Shown here in pieces: positions 8,945 through 17,895 of a DNA stretch of 64,000 nucleotides. The first letter of the stretch is position 1. Every line of letters begins with the position of its first letter. The notes under the pieces were generated by a model, which saw only the letters and a program-made list of their open reading frames with translations, did no database searches and was not told the DNA's origin. A program made the position numbers and the translations under genes. This stretch comes from G963667425 sp963667425 [NCBI: bacterium] (GTDB taxonomy: Bacteria > UBP6 > UBA1177), in contig OY763407.1 in assembly GCA_963667425.1 (NCBI GenBank), positions 310,001 through 374,000 on the forward strand, read 5' to 3'.

Positions 8945-11461
8945 ATGTCTTTTGATTCTGGCGAATTTATTCTTCCGGCGGCGGCCGATCTTATAAGAAG
9001 TTTTGTAATAAAAAATGATTTTCATGAGATTCTTGCTTTAGGCAGAGTGAATTCCGATGGACTTGTTTATGATGCCGAACTTATCGCTATGGGAAACGAT
9101 TACAGTGTTCCGGCAGTTTTAAAGGCGGCTCAGCCTGGAATGATTCTTATACATAATCATCCCGGTGGTGATATCAGACCTTCAAATGCGGATCTTTCAG
9201 TTGCAGCTGTTGCGGCAGATAATAGGGTTGGAAGTTATATTGTAAATAACGATGTAACAAGAGTTTTCCCTGTTGTAAAATGGCTTCCTCCTGAAAATAA
9301 TGTAAGGAACAGTGTTGATAAGGCTGCTGTTAAAGGAGTTTTTGTTGAAAGTGGTCTTCTTTCACAATCGGACAGCTCATATGAATTCAGGCTTCCTCAG
9401 CTTCAGATGGCTGAAGCTGTTACTGATGCGATAAATAATGAAAAACTTCTTGCTGCCGAGGCTGGTACAGGAACTGGAAAAAGTTTTGCCTATCTTGTTC
9501 CTTCTCTTTTTTATGCAGCTTCAAATGAAGGGCGCAAAGTTGTTATTGCAACCAGCACGATTGCTTTGGAAGAACAGCTTATGCATAAGGATATTCCTCA
9601 TCTTTTAGGCAAGCTTTCGATGAAAGACCTTAAAGTTGCAATTCTTAAAGGTCGAAGCAACTATATTTGTCTTAGAAAGTACGATTTTTATCGGATTCAG
9701 AATCTTCAGCTTTCTCTTGATGGAAGCGATAAAGCATCTCTTATTGAAGAGATAGATATATGGCTTCAGCTTCCTCATGATGGCAGTAGAACTATGCTGA
9801 ATAGTGCTGTTGACAGTGAAATGTGGGGTGATATCTGCTGTGAAGAATCAGCCTGTGAAAATGTCAGATGTAAGTTTTATGAAAAATGTTACTTTTTCAA
9901 AGCCAGAAGAAGAGTTAATGCCGCATCTGTGATTCTCATAAATCATCATCTTCTTATGGCGGATGTTTCTGTAAAAAGAGAGATAATGGCTGAAGGTGGC
10001 GCATCATCAGGTCTTCTTCCTGATTACGATTTACTTATAATTGATGAGGCGCACAATCTTTTTAAATCTGCTATAAGTTTTCTAGGTCTTGCTGAAAGTT
10101 CTTCATCGTTGACATATCTGCTTAGAAAACTTTTTAATGTTGAAAAAACTACAGGAATTATTCCTTCGCTGATTGAAAAGCTGAATGAATCTCCAATTAC
10201 AAACTCACTTGAAAAACTTGCCAGAGATATAGGCTCATTTATTCCATATTTTAATGGTGCTTTGATTCCTGAAATGGGAGACTCCATAAAAAATACTACT
10301 AACACTGATGCTTTAGAAATTATTTATGAACTTGATGAACCTGAATTGCGGCAAAGTATTTATCCTGCTTTTGAGAAGATGATAAAGTTCCTGAGTGAGC
10401 TTGTCAACGTTATGAACGATCTTCTTCCGAGACTTGAAGATAGTTATGAACAGGATACGTTTAAAAGAAGTGAGGATGATGATCACAAAGCCGTTCTTAC
10501 TCTTAGATTTCGCTCTATAAAAAGCCGTCTGGAATCTATGAACGATTTCTATTACCGTTTTTTTATGGATGAAGATACAAAAAACAGTGTTTTCTGGGCA
10601 GAAAAAAGAGGTGTGAAATCATTTAAATTCAACATTACGCCGATAGATATTCAGGGGATTCTTGCAAAATATGTTTATGATAAAATAAACAGTGTAATTT
10701 TTTCCTCCGCCACACTTTCAGCTGGAAAGAAAAGTGGTGGTTTTGATTTCTTTAAACGGGAGTCAGGACTTGACAGAACGGAGAAAGATCTCTTAACTGC
10801 TCAGTTTGCGTCGTGTTTTGATTATGAACAGGCATTAAAGATATTTATTCCTTATCAGACTGAACCTCCAAACAGCGCACTTTTTGATTCCGAAACTATT
10901 CAGATAACTGAAAAAATGATAACTGCATCAAAAGGGGGTGCTCTTGTACTGTTTACTTCGATAAGACATCGTGAACAGGCGGCAAAAGAGCTTAAAAATA
11001 TGCCTTACAAAGTCATTAATCAGAAAGATGATTCAATAAAAAATGTTGTAAACACTTTTAGGAAGGATCTTTCATCAACGCTTCTAGCCACTGAGACTTT
11101 CTGGGAAGGAATAGATATGAAAGGAGACACACTTAGGAATCTTATTATAATCAGACTTCCTTTCAAGTTTCCGTCGCATCCTTTTATAAAGAGATATATT
11201 GCAAAAATAGAGAAAGAGACCGGAGTCGGCGGATTTTTATCATACACACTTCCAAATGCTGTTATAAAATTTAAGCAGGGAATAGGACGACTTATAAGAA
11301 CAAAGGACGACAGAGGTGTTCTTGTAATATTGGACAACAGAATCTATACGAAAAATTACGGCAAGAATTTTCATGATGCACTGCCTGAAAATGTTAAATT
11401 TTCGATTCTTCCTGTAGCAAAGATTGAAGAAGAGATCCGTCTTTTCTTTGAGAACAGGTAA
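8945..11461 (+). CDS. JAMM (RadC-like) domain fused to DinG/XPD-type helicase
   Basis: This 838-residue protein has two parts. Residues about 1-114 are a RadC/JAB-type metalloprotease-like domain with an intact JAMM set: Glu45, His70 and His72 ('HNHPGG'), Ser80 and Asp83. Residues about 140-838 are a superfamily 2 DinG-type 5'-3' DNA helicase: Walker A 'GTGTGKS' (174-180), iron-sulfur ligands probably Cys242, Cys304, Cys309 and Cys315, DEAH box (367-370), and motif VI near 'GIGRLIRTKDDRG'. The helicase probably acts in DNA repair or R-loop and G4 resolution. The N-terminal domain replaces the exonuclease domain of Firmicutes DinG. No clear ribosome site precedes the ATG, so coupling to the IHF/HU gene 8 bases upstream is likely. 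Confidence 0.9.
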   Translation: MSFDSGEFILPAAADLIRSFVIKNDFHEILALGRVNSDGLVYDAELIAMGNDYSVPAVLKAAQPGMILIHNHPGGDIRPSNADLSVAAVAADNRVGSYIVNNDVTRVFPVVKWLPPENNVRNSVDKAAVKGVFVESGLLSQSDSSYEFRLPQLQMAEAVTDAINNEKLLAAEAGTGTGKSFAYLVPSLFYAASNEGRKVVIATSTIALEEQLMHKDIPHLLGKLSMKDLKVAILKGRSNYICLRKYDFYRIQNLQLSLDGSDKASLIEEIDIWLQLPHDGSRTMLNSAVDSEMWGDICCEESACENVRCKFYEKCYFFKARRRVNAASVILINHHLLMADVSVKREIMAEGGASSGLLPDYDLLIIDEAHNLFKSAISFLGLAESSSSLTYLLRKLFNVEKTTGIIPSLIEKLNESPITNSLEKLARDIGSFIPYFNGALIPEMGDSIKNTTNTDALEIIYELDEPELRQSIYPAFEKMIKFLSELVNVMNDLLPRLEDSYEQDTFKRSEDDDHKAVLTLRFRSIKSRLESMNDFYYRFFMDEDTKNSVFWAEKRGVKSFKFNITPIDIQGILAKYVYDKINSVIFSSATLSAGKKSGGFDFFKRESGLDRTEKDLLTAQFASCFDYEQALKIFIPYQTEPPNSALFDSETIQITEKMITASKGGALVLFTSIRHREQAAKELKNMPYKVINQKDDSIKNVVNTFRKDLSSTLLATETFWEGIDMKGDTLRNLIIIRLPFKFPSHPFIKRYIAKIEKETGVGGFLSYTLPNAVIKFKQGIGRLIRTKDDRGVLVILDNRIYTKNYGKNFHDALPENVKFSILPVAKIEEEIRLFFENR

Positions 11462-11462
11462 T

Positions 11463-11490
11463 TTGTAATAAATTTAATAAATATTATACT
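11463..11490 (+). promoter_or_regulatory. Putative promoter of the hydrolase gene
   Basis: TTGTAA (11463-11468), a 16-base spacer and TATACT (11485-11490) form a fair sigma-70 promoter directly after the helicase stop codon. The start site would fall inside the adjacent inverted repeat. Confidence 0.5.
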
Positions 11491-11511
11491 TTAGAGTCTT
11501 ATTAACTCTAA
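11491..11511. promoter_or_regulatory. Inverted repeat overlapping the start site, possible operator
   Basis: Perfect 7-bp arms TTAGAGT (11491-11497) and ACTCTAA (11505-11511) flank a 7-base spacer. The element begins right after the TATACT box and covers the expected +1. This position suits a repressor operator or a small 5' leader hairpin. No cognate regulator is evident nearby. Confidence 0.4.
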
Positions 11512-11524
11512 TTGGAGAAAAAAG

Positions 11525-12874
11525 ATGAGGAAAATATCTTTCTTTCTTTTGTTTTGTCTCTTTTATATTTCTCTTTCAGCAAATGAAAACGCATGCTCCG
11601 ACAAAACTATTTTAGGATACAACACTTTTCTTGAGCAGATAAAGAATTTAAAAATTTCTGAAGCAGAAAACTCTTTTAACGATGAAATGAAAAAAGCATT
11701 AAGCGAAGAGCAGCTTAAAACAGTAGCACTTTCATATTTTACAGGAGTTATCCTTCCAGTAAAGTCTGAACAGATAAAGTGCAAATCTCAAAATGAAATG
11801 GTTGCAGCAGTTGGAGAAGTTGATCTTGATAAAAAAAGGACGGCGAATGTTATACTTTCATTTGATAAAGATGGTAAAATAGCCGGTTTTTTTATAAATA
11901 ATATTCAGCTTAATGCCGAAAGTGAGAAAGAAACTCCGTATGTTGATGAAAAACTATTCATTGAAAAAGAGTTTGTTGTAAAAAGTGATAAGGGCGATTT
12001 GCCTGGGATTCTTACTTATCCTGCAAAATATGAAGGGAAAATTCCTGCTGTTGTCATAGTTCACGGTTCCGGTCCTGTTGATATGGATGGAACAGTAGGC
12101 GGAACAAAGATTTATAAGGATATGGCTCACTTTCTTGCATCAAAAGGAATAGCAGTGCTCAGATATGAAAAAAGGACAAGAGCTTTTCCAAATCAGTTTA
12201 AAGAAAGTTTTACAATAGATAGTGAAACGGTAAATGATGCTGTTAATGCAGTCGAACTAATAAAAAAGGCTGAAGGAATAGATGAAAAAAATGTTTTTGT
12301 TGCAGGTCACAGTCTTGGTGCATATATAGCTCCAAGAATAGCTTTAAAAAGTGGCGTAAAAGGGATTGCAATGATATCTGCCCCATACACTAACCTTGGT
12401 GACATAACGCTTGCTCAGCTTCAATATATTGAAGAAAATGAAACTTTAACTAAAAGAGACATGCAGGTTTTCAGGCAAATGAAAAGAGATGCCGAAAAAG
12501 TATCCTATTTTTTTAAGAAGGGAATTTTAAAAGCCAACGGTTTTGTTTTTGGAGCACCTAAAGCATACTGGGAAGATCTTTACAAAAACTCGCCTCTTGA
12601 AACACTAAAGAAACTTGATAAGCCGGTTCTTATATTAAACGGCGGAAGAGATTATCAGGTTCCTGATAGAGAATTTGAACTTTATAAAAATAACTTTTCA
12701 GATAAGAAAAATATAACATTCATTCTTGTAAAAGATATAAATCATGCGCTTGTTGCAGGAAAAGAAAAACCGGGTAGAGCTGAATATGCAAAAAAAGCTC
12801 ACGTAGATAAAGAGACGTTAACTAAACTTACAAACTGGATTTTCTCAAATTCAGCAAAATCTTTAAAAAAGTAG
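11525..12874 (+). CDS. Exported alpha/beta hydrolase with DUF3887 domain
   Basis: The 449-residue protein starts with a signal peptide of about 19 residues. Residues about 25-130 resemble DUF3887, a domain often placed before secreted hydrolases. The rest is an alpha/beta hydrolase: oxyanion region 'VIVHGSGPVD', nucleophile elbow 'GHSLG', acid in 'LNGGRDYQVP' and His in 'INHALV'. It probably cleaves an ester or peptide outside the inner membrane, with the substrate unknown. A GGAG ribosome site precedes the ATG. It converges on the photolyase gene with only 2 bases between stops. Confidence 0.87.
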   Translation: MRKISFFLLFCLFYISLSANENACSDKTILGYNTFLEQIKNLKISEAENSFNDEMKKALSEEQLKTVALSYFTGVILPVKSEQIKCKSQNEMVAAVGEVDLDKKRTANVILSFDKDGKIAGFFINNIQLNAESEKETPYVDEKLFIEKEFVVKSDKGDLPGILTYPAKYEGKIPAVVIVHGSGPVDMDGTVGGTKIYKDMAHFLASKGIAVLRYEKRTRAFPNQFKESFTIDSETVNDAVNAVELIKKAEGIDEKNVFVAGHSLGAYIAPRIALKSGVKGIAMISAPYTNLGDITLAQLQYIEENETLTKRDMQVFRQMKRDAEKVSYFFKKGILKANGFVFGAPKAYWEDLYKNSPLETLKKLDKPVLILNGGRDYQVPDREFELYKNNFSDKKNITFILVKDINHALVAGKEKPGRAEYAKKAHVDKETLTKLTNWIFSNSAKSLKK

Positions 12875-12895
12875 CTTCAGTTATTAAAAGATTTT
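12856..12895. terminator. Weak inverted repeat between convergent genes
   Basis: AAAATCTTT (12856-12864) and AAAGATTTT (12887-12895) are perfect complements around a 22-base loop, and T residues follow on the plus strand. The stem is all but GC-free, so terminator activity is uncertain. Its position across the junction of two convergent genes is suggestive. Confidence 0.3.
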
Positions 12896-14160
12896 TTATA
12901 AGTTTCTATGGCTCTTATCCTTGCACTTGCATGGTCAACAATTGGTTCAGGATAGAGGGAAGTATTAAATTCCTTAACCCATTTTAATATGTATCTGAAA
13001 TCTTTATCGAACTTTTTCTGCTGAGAAGAAGGGTTGAAAACCCTGAAATATGGTGCTGCATCACATCCTGTTCCTGCTGCCCACTGCCAGTTTCCATTGT
13101 TTGATGAAAGTTCGTAATCCAGAAGCTTTGATGCGAAATATCGTTCCCCTTTTCTCCAGTCTACAAGAAGATGTTTTGTAAGAAATGATGCAGTTATCAT
13201 TCTGACTCTGTTGTGCATGTACCCTGTTTCGTTAAGTTCTCTCATTCCGGCATCTACAATTGGAAATCCAGTTTTTCCCTCTTTCCATTTTTCAAAATCT
13301 TCTTCTCTATTTAGCCACTTTATGTTGTCATATTTAGGGTTGAAATTGCTCTTTTCCACATGAGGAAAGTTTGCAAGTATCTGCATAAAAAATTCACGCC
13401 AGATAAGTTCGCTTAAAAAAACTTCGTTATCTGAAACTGATTTTACTATCTCTCTTATGCTTACAGTTCCAAATCTTAGGTGTGGGCTTAAAAAGCTTGT
13501 TTTCTGTAATGCAGGAAAATCCCTTTCTTCATTATAATGCTGAAGGTCACTTACTGAATAAGGTTTTACTTTTATTTCCGAGCGGATAAATCCAAAACTT
13601 TCAAGAGGCTTGGTATCTTCTTTCTGTTCAATCAGAGCTTTAAAAAGAGCTTCATCATTTTCCGTTTCATGCGGTTTTTCTTTAAACTTTTCAATCCATC
13701 TTTTTTTGTATGGAGTATAAATAGTGTACGGTGTGCCGTCTTTTTTTAATATTTCACGAAAATCATGAATTACATTATCTTTTACAAGTTCAAAAGATGC
13801 GCCTGAACTTTCCGCAAGTGCTTTGATTTTGTTATCTCTTTTAATTGCGTAAGGTTCATAGTCTTCACCGGCAAATATTTTATCTATGTCATAATCTTTA
13901 AATATTGTTTTCCATATTTCAAAAGGTTTTCCCTTAAATATTTTTAATGAAGAGCCTGCCTCTTTAAGTTTTTTATCAAGTTCCAGAAGTGAGTCGTATA
14001 TAAATGATATTCTGCTGTCATTTTTTGGAAGTTCATCAGTTATATCGGTATCAAATATAAAAAGAGGTAAAACTTTACTGCCTGATTTTAAAGCTTTTAA
14101 AAGAGTTTTATTGTCATCTAATCTTAAATCTCTTCTGAACCAGATTACGGAGATTTTCAT
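12877..14160 (-). CDS. phrB: Deoxyribodipyrimidine photolyase (cryptochrome/photolyase family)
   Basis: This is a light-driven repair enzyme for UV pyrimidine dimers, with FAD as cofactor. The 427 residues carry the N-terminal alpha/beta antenna domain ('VIWFRRDLRLDDN') and the C-terminal FAD domain with 'LIWREFFMQIL', 'GMRELNETGYMHNRVRMI' and 'NGNWQWAAGTGCDAAPYFRVFNP', matching class I CPD photolyases. A 16-base gap separates it from the prepilin peptidase upstream, so it looks like the last gene of the bamD operon. Its presence implies some exposure to light. Confidence 0.95.
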   Translation of the reverse strand: MKISVIWFRRDLRLDDNKTLLKALKSGSKVLPLFIFDTDITDELPKNDSRISFIYDSLLELDKKLKEAGSSLKIFKGKPFEIWKTIFKDYDIDKIFAGEDYEPYAIKRDNKIKALAESSGASFELVKDNVIHDFREILKKDGTPYTIYTPYKKRWIEKFKEKPHETENDEALFKALIEQKEDTKPLESFGFIRSEIKVKPYSVSDLQHYNEERDFPALQKTSFLSPHLRFGTVSIREIVKSVSDNEVFLSELIWREFFMQILANFPHVEKSNFNPKYDNIKWLNREEDFEKWKEGKTGFPIVDAGMRELNETGYMHNRVRMITASFLTKHLLVDWRKGERYFASKLLDYELSSNNGNWQWAAGTGCDAAPYFRVFNPSSQQKKFDKDFRYILKWVKEFNTSLYPEPIVDHASARIRAIETYKKSFNN

Positions 14161-14176
14161 TAATCCCCCTTAAATA

Positions 14177-15019
14177 CTAGAAAACAAAAAAAGATAAAAC
14201 TTTTGCCTTGTCTGCAAAAATAAGAATGATACCGGCAAGTGCGAGGAAAGGCCCGAAAGGGAGAACTCTTTCAAGATCTTTTTCTTCACTGCTCATTATG
14301 TCTTCCTTTGTAACATTCGGAGCAAGATTCTTTTTACCCAGAGCTCTTGCAATAAAAAATGCAGCAATTGCGCTGGTTGCAGCAAGAAGAAGAAGTGCAG
14401 GAAGCATTGCCGCTCCTAAAAAACCACCTTCCATTGCGAGAATTTTTACATCACCGCCGCCCATTCCAATCTTTTTAGTTATGAGATAAAAGACCAGAAT
14501 AACAAGAATAAGACCTCCGCCGCCTGCCAGAACACCAATTAATGATGATTTAAAAGTCATTTCGCTTCCGATAAATCCATAAAGCAGAGAAATGACAATT
14601 CCTGTTACTGAAATTCTGTCAGGTACAATCTGGGTCTGATAATCAATCATTGCAATTGTGACAAGAGCCGATATGTAAAAGAAGATAAAAAGTAAATCAA
14701 TGGTGAATCCATATACAATAAAAGCCTGAAGGAATAAAAAACCGACAATGAACTCTATTATCGGATAAATCGGTGATATAGGATTTTTACATCCCGAGCA
14801 TTTTCCTCTTAAAAAAAGATAACTTAAAACAGGAATGTTCTCATACCATTTTATTCCGTGACCGCAGTTGGGACATGAACTTGGAGGGAAAACAACAGAT
14901 TTGTTTATCGGAATTCTGTAAATGCAGACATTAAGAAAGCTTCCCCAGCACAGTCCAAACAGAAAAACAAAAACAGCAATAAGTTTAAGTGCCAGAGGGT
15001 TTGATAAAATCTGTTCCAT
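14177..15019 (-). CDS. pilD: Type IV prepilin peptidase (A24 family)
   Basis: This inner-membrane aspartic peptidase cleaves and N-methylates type IV prepilins or type II secretion pseudopilins. The 280 residues contain the four-Cys zinc domain (Cys49, Cys52, Cys74, Cys77) and both catalytic Asp residues, Asp125 in 'AMIDYQTQIVPD' and Asp189 in 'GMGGGDVK'. There are about seven to eight membrane helices. It cannot be decided from sequence whether it serves pili (PilD) or type II secretion (GspO). A PilY1-like gene at 63069 favours pili. Confidence 0.93.
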   Translation of the reverse strand: MEQILSNPLALKLIAVFVFLFGLCWGSFLNVCIYRIPINKSVVFPPSSCPNCGHGIKWYENIPVLSYLFLRGKCSGCKNPISPIYPIIEFIVGFLFLQAFIVYGFTIDLLFIFFYISALVTIAMIDYQTQIVPDRISVTGIVISLLYGFIGSEMTFKSSLIGVLAGGGGLILVILVFYLITKKIGMGGGDVKILAMEGGFLGAAMLPALLLLAATSAIAAFFIARALGKKNLAPNVTKEDIMSSEEKDLERVLPFGPFLALAGIILIFADKAKVLSFFVF

Positions 15020-15034
15020 ATTCTTCTCCGGTAA

Positions 15035-15463
15035 TTACTTCTTTTTCTCAGGTGAAAGACCTTTAATAATTTTCCAGCCATGATCACCTTTTTTAAGCGT
15101 TATCTTTTCTTTCTTATTTTTCAGCCAGACAGCATCTTTGCCCGGCATTTTATATTTGAGATTGTATTCCTGCTCAACTTCCGCAACAGAAGAGATAACG
15201 GAATAATCCGCAATAAATCTTTTCAGAAGATCATATTCAAGTTCCTCAAAATAAAGAGACTGAATCTGGAAATTCTCAAGAAACTCCTTTCTTCCGGGAT
15301 ATTCATCAGCAATGACATAAGACATAGCTTTTTTATCCTGTTTGTTCATTGCCGTTATTCTTATATCGAGGACATCATTGATTTCCGCAATATCCTTTTT
15401 ACCCGGATTACATGCAGAGAAAATTATAATAAATAAAAGGAATATGACTATTTTGTACTGCAT
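15035..15463 (-). CDS. Small lipoprotein, possible NTF2/SnoaL-like fold
   Basis: This 142-residue protein has a lipobox at 'IFSAC' (Cys18). The remainder alternates helix and strand with an early helix 'EINDVLDIRITAMNKQDKKAM' and a final 'KKGDHGWKIIKG', a pattern common in NTF2-like (DUF4440-type) proteins. The fold is inferred and no catalytic residues are evident. Its start overlaps the end of bamD by 16 nt, so it is co-translated with bamD and probably acts at the envelope. Confidence 0.7.
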   Translation of the reverse strand: MQYKIVIFLLFIIIFSACNPGKKDIAEINDVLDIRITAMNKQDKKAMSYVIADEYPGRKEFLENFQIQSLYFEELEYDLLKRFIADYSVISSVAEVEQEYNLKYKMPGKDAVWLKNKKEKITLKKGDHGWKIIKGLSPEKKK

Positions 15464-16113
15464 TCTTTCTCCAGCTCATTAATTTTATTAATACTCTCAG
15501 GTGCTTTAAGATTAAATTTCTTTTTTATATAATTAACCCTCGACATTACCCCTTCACACTTATCTCTTCTCATATAAAATTCAGCTACATCAATCTCTTT
15601 TTTAATGAGAATCCTTTCACATTCCGCAAGATTGGTGTCTGCATCTTTCACATATTCACCCTTTGGATAACTGCTTAAATATTTTGAGTAGTAAGTGGAA
15701 GCTTTTTCGACAACTTCAACATCTCTTTCTTCAGGAGAGGGGAGCACGAAGAAATCTGAAGGTTTCTGCATAAAGTAACTGTTTGCAACCTGAAAAAGAG
15801 CATATTCACTTTTTTTATGAGAAGGTCTCATCTTTATAAATCTGTTATAAACCTCAATTGCCGCATCATATTCTTCACGCTTAAAAAAAGTATCGGCAAG
15901 ACCAATTGTGGCAAGAGGTTCATATGCAGAGTAACTGTAATCTGAAATAACTTTCATAAAATATTTTTCAGACTCTGTATAATCTTCATCCTCAAGATAA
16001 TAGAGACCGGTTTTATACTGAATCTCGGCTTCTGATTCGGCGTTTTTTATTACAGGTGCCGATGTGCATGATAAAACAAGGATAGTTAAAATAATTGTGA
16101 GCAAAATTTTCAT
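15448..16113 (-). CDS. bamD: BamD-like outer-membrane assembly lipoprotein (TPR)
   Basis: BamD is an essential TPR lipoprotein of the BAM complex that inserts beta-barrel proteins. The 221 residues have a signal peptide with lipobox 'LVLSC' and TPR repeats with BamD-like wording: 'YKTGLYYLEDEDYTESEKYF', 'VYNRFIKMRPSHKKSEYALFQVANSYF' and 'YPKGEYVKDA'. The ATG at 16113 is chosen for its AAGGAGT site (16124-16130) and immediate signal peptide. A longer frame to 16173 lacks both. It heads the minus operon of four genes. Other BAM genes are not in the window. Confidence 0.85.
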   Translation of the reverse strand: MKILLTIILTILVLSCTSAPVIKNAESEAEIQYKTGLYYLEDEDYTESEKYFMKVISDYSYSAYEPLATIGLADTFFKREEYDAAIEVYNRFIKMRPSHKKSEYALFQVANSYFMQKPSDFFVLPSPEERDVEVVEKASTYYSKYLSSYPKGEYVKDADTNLAECERILIKKEIDVAEFYMRRDKCEGVMSRVNYIKKKFNLKAPESINKINELEKECSTK

Positions 16114-16216
16114 ATAGACAAAACTCCTTACAAAAAACCGAGAGATGTTACCTGTTAGTGATGAAATCCACAAGTTTTTTAAAAATAAAGCTTAGAAAAG
16201 ACAAAGGAGTGCCTCT

Positions 16217-16310
16217 GGGAGATTTATTACATTACATAAACGGCATTGCATCAGTCACGAGCCGTTTCCTGCATTGCGGAAAGCATAAAGCAGGTGAACA
16301 TAAATCTTCT
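16217..16310. ncRNA. Possible structured RNA or regulatory element, three-way junction
   Basis: Three nested inverted repeats fit together. An 11-pair outer stem (16217-16227 with 16300-16310, including two G-U pairs on the plus strand) encloses a perfect 7-bp hairpin (16238-16244 with 16261-16267) and, directly adjacent, a 5-bp hairpin (16268-16272 with 16290-16294). It lies between divergent genes. The POT promoter (16330-16357) is downstream of it, so if transcribed it is either the 5' leader of bamD (minus strand) or a separate RNA. It matches no riboswitch class that I can recognise. Confidence 0.35.
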
Positions 16311-16329
16311 AAATAATTCCAATTTAAGT

Positions 16330-16357
16330 TTGCATCACAAATCCATGCTGATATACT
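16330..16357 (+). promoter_or_regulatory. Putative promoter of the POT transporter gene
   Basis: TTGCAT (16330-16335), a 16-base spacer and TATACT (16352-16357). The leader would be about 35 bases with GGAG at 16390-16393 before the ATG. Confidence 0.5.
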
Positions 16358-16398
16358 GACGAAGCTTTGTTAATCTTATACAAAAAATCGGAGTTTTT

Positions 16399-17892
16399 AT
16401 GGGTATTAAATCACAGATCAAACAATTTCAGCCAAATTTCTGGATTGTCAACATTATGGAGATGTTTGAACGTCTGGCTTATTTTTCTGTAAGAGCAGTG
16501 CTTCCTTTGTGGATGGTTGCTACAGCAGATAAACATGGTCTTGGAATGACTTTTACTGAAAAAGGTATCATATTTATGGTCTGGGCGCTTTTTCAGAGTT
16601 TTATTCCAATGTTCAGCGGTTCTTTTACTGATACTTTTGGTTATAAGAAAAGTCTTTTCACTGCTTTTACTCTTAATATTATCGGTTATATTACAATGGC
16701 AAATGCTGGCGGTTTCTGGTCAATGATGCTTGCCTCCATAATTGTAGGAACTGGAACTGCTATATTTAAGCCGCCTGTTCAGGGAACTGTCGCTTCTTCT
16801 GTTACTGAGGAAAACAGCTCGCTTGGTTTCGGTCTTTTTTACTGGATTGTAAATATCGGTGGTTTTATTGCTCCGATAATGGCTTCAGTTTTAAGAGGAA
16901 ATGAACATGATGGTTACACGTGGTATATGGTTTTTTATGGTGCAGCTTTTGTAACGGCTTTAAATTTTCTTCCTACAATTTTTCTTTATAAGGAACCTGA
17001 AGCTAAAAAAGGTGCAAAGTCTGTACGTACTGCACTTAATGATACATGGACTGCATTAAAAGACAGAGATTTTATGATTTTTCTCCTTATTTTCAGTGGT
17101 TTCTGGCTGATGTTCATGCAGCTTTGGGATCTTCTTCCTAATTTTATCGATCAATGGACTGATAGCAGACAACTTGCTGTATATCTGCCTTCTTTCATGA
17201 CTGATAATGGCAATGTTAAGGCAGAACAGATAATAAATATAAATGCTTTATGTATAATGACTTTTATGATTCCATGGTCTGTAGTTACCGGTAAACTTAC
17301 CCGTCTTGCCGCAATTACTATTGGTGTTGCCATGACAACAGTTGCCTTTTTAGGTGCTGGTGTTGTAATGAGTGGTACTATTACTGCTTTTATGATTGTT
17401 CTTTTCAGCTTCGGAGAAATGACTTGTTCACCTAAATTTAGTGAATATATCGGAGTTAATGCTCCAAGTGATAAAAAAGCTCTTTATATGGGACTTTCAA
17501 ATATCCCTTTTGCTATAGGCTGGATTGTAGGTAATGGAATTTCAGGACCGTTATATGATGCTTTTGCAAACAAGACTGTTATTGCAAAAAATTATCTCTT
17601 AAATGTAAAGCAGGTTCCTTTAAATGAGCTTAAACAGATTGTTGAAACGTATAAACAGACAAATTCTGATAAACTTATCCCTGAAACGCTTGCAAAACTT
17701 AATATTGATACTTTTGATTTTTTCCCGCACCTTACAAAAACTTTAGGTGTTGATACTTTCGAAGCTAACAGAATTTTATGGGAAGCTTATGATCCATGGA
17801 GAATCTGGGTGATTCTTTCAGCTTTCGGAGTTCTTACAATTATTTCAATGCTGATTTTTAACTATCACAAGAAGAAAAAAGCTTCAAAATAA
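16399..17892 (+). CDS. POT/PTR2-family proton-dependent oligopeptide transporter
   Basis: This 497-residue major facilitator protein is predicted to have about 12-14 membrane helices. It shows the POT-family motif E-x-x-E-R at 'EMFERLAYFSVRA' near the N-terminus. The intracellular 'DTFGYKKS' fits the MFS A-motif and 'GTGTAIFKPPVQG' the POT family. It should import di- or tripeptides with protons. The helix 10-12 region contains a long loop rich in Lys and Asn (about 395-445) that is not typical and may be cytoplasmic or periplasmic. It stands alone with its own promoter and converges on the sigma-54 activator gene. Confidence 0.85.
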   Translation: MGIKSQIKQFQPNFWIVNIMEMFERLAYFSVRAVLPLWMVATADKHGLGMTFTEKGIIFMVWALFQSFIPMFSGSFTDTFGYKKSLFTAFTLNIIGYITMANAGGFWSMMLASIIVGTGTAIFKPPVQGTVASSVTEENSSLGFGLFYWIVNIGGFIAPIMASVLRGNEHDGYTWYMVFYGAAFVTALNFLPTIFLYKEPEAKKGAKSVRTALNDTWTALKDRDFMIFLLIFSGFWLMFMQLWDLLPNFIDQWTDSRQLAVYLPSFMTDNGNVKAEQIININALCIMTFMIPWSVVTGKLTRLAAITIGVAMTTVAFLGAGVVMSGTITAFMIVLFSFGEMTCSPKFSEYIGVNAPSDKKALYMGLSNIPFAIGWIVGNGISGPLYDAFANKTVIAKNYLLNVKQVPLNELKQIVETYKQTNSDKLIPETLAKLNIDTFDFFPHLTKTLGVDTFEANRILWEAYDPWRIWVILSAFGVLTIISMLIFNYHKKKKASK

Positions 17893-17895
17893 TTT

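Noticed and set aside
16217-16310. Purine or c-di-GMP riboswitch for the three-way junction
   Set aside because: The layout is a three-way junction, but the conserved core bases of these classes are absent. It is kept only as an unclassified structured element.
16332-16344. Minus-strand sigma-54-like site before bamD (GG and GC)
   Set aside because: The spacing between GG and GC is 9, not 10, and flanking bases fit poorly. Sigma-54 promoters are strict about spacing.
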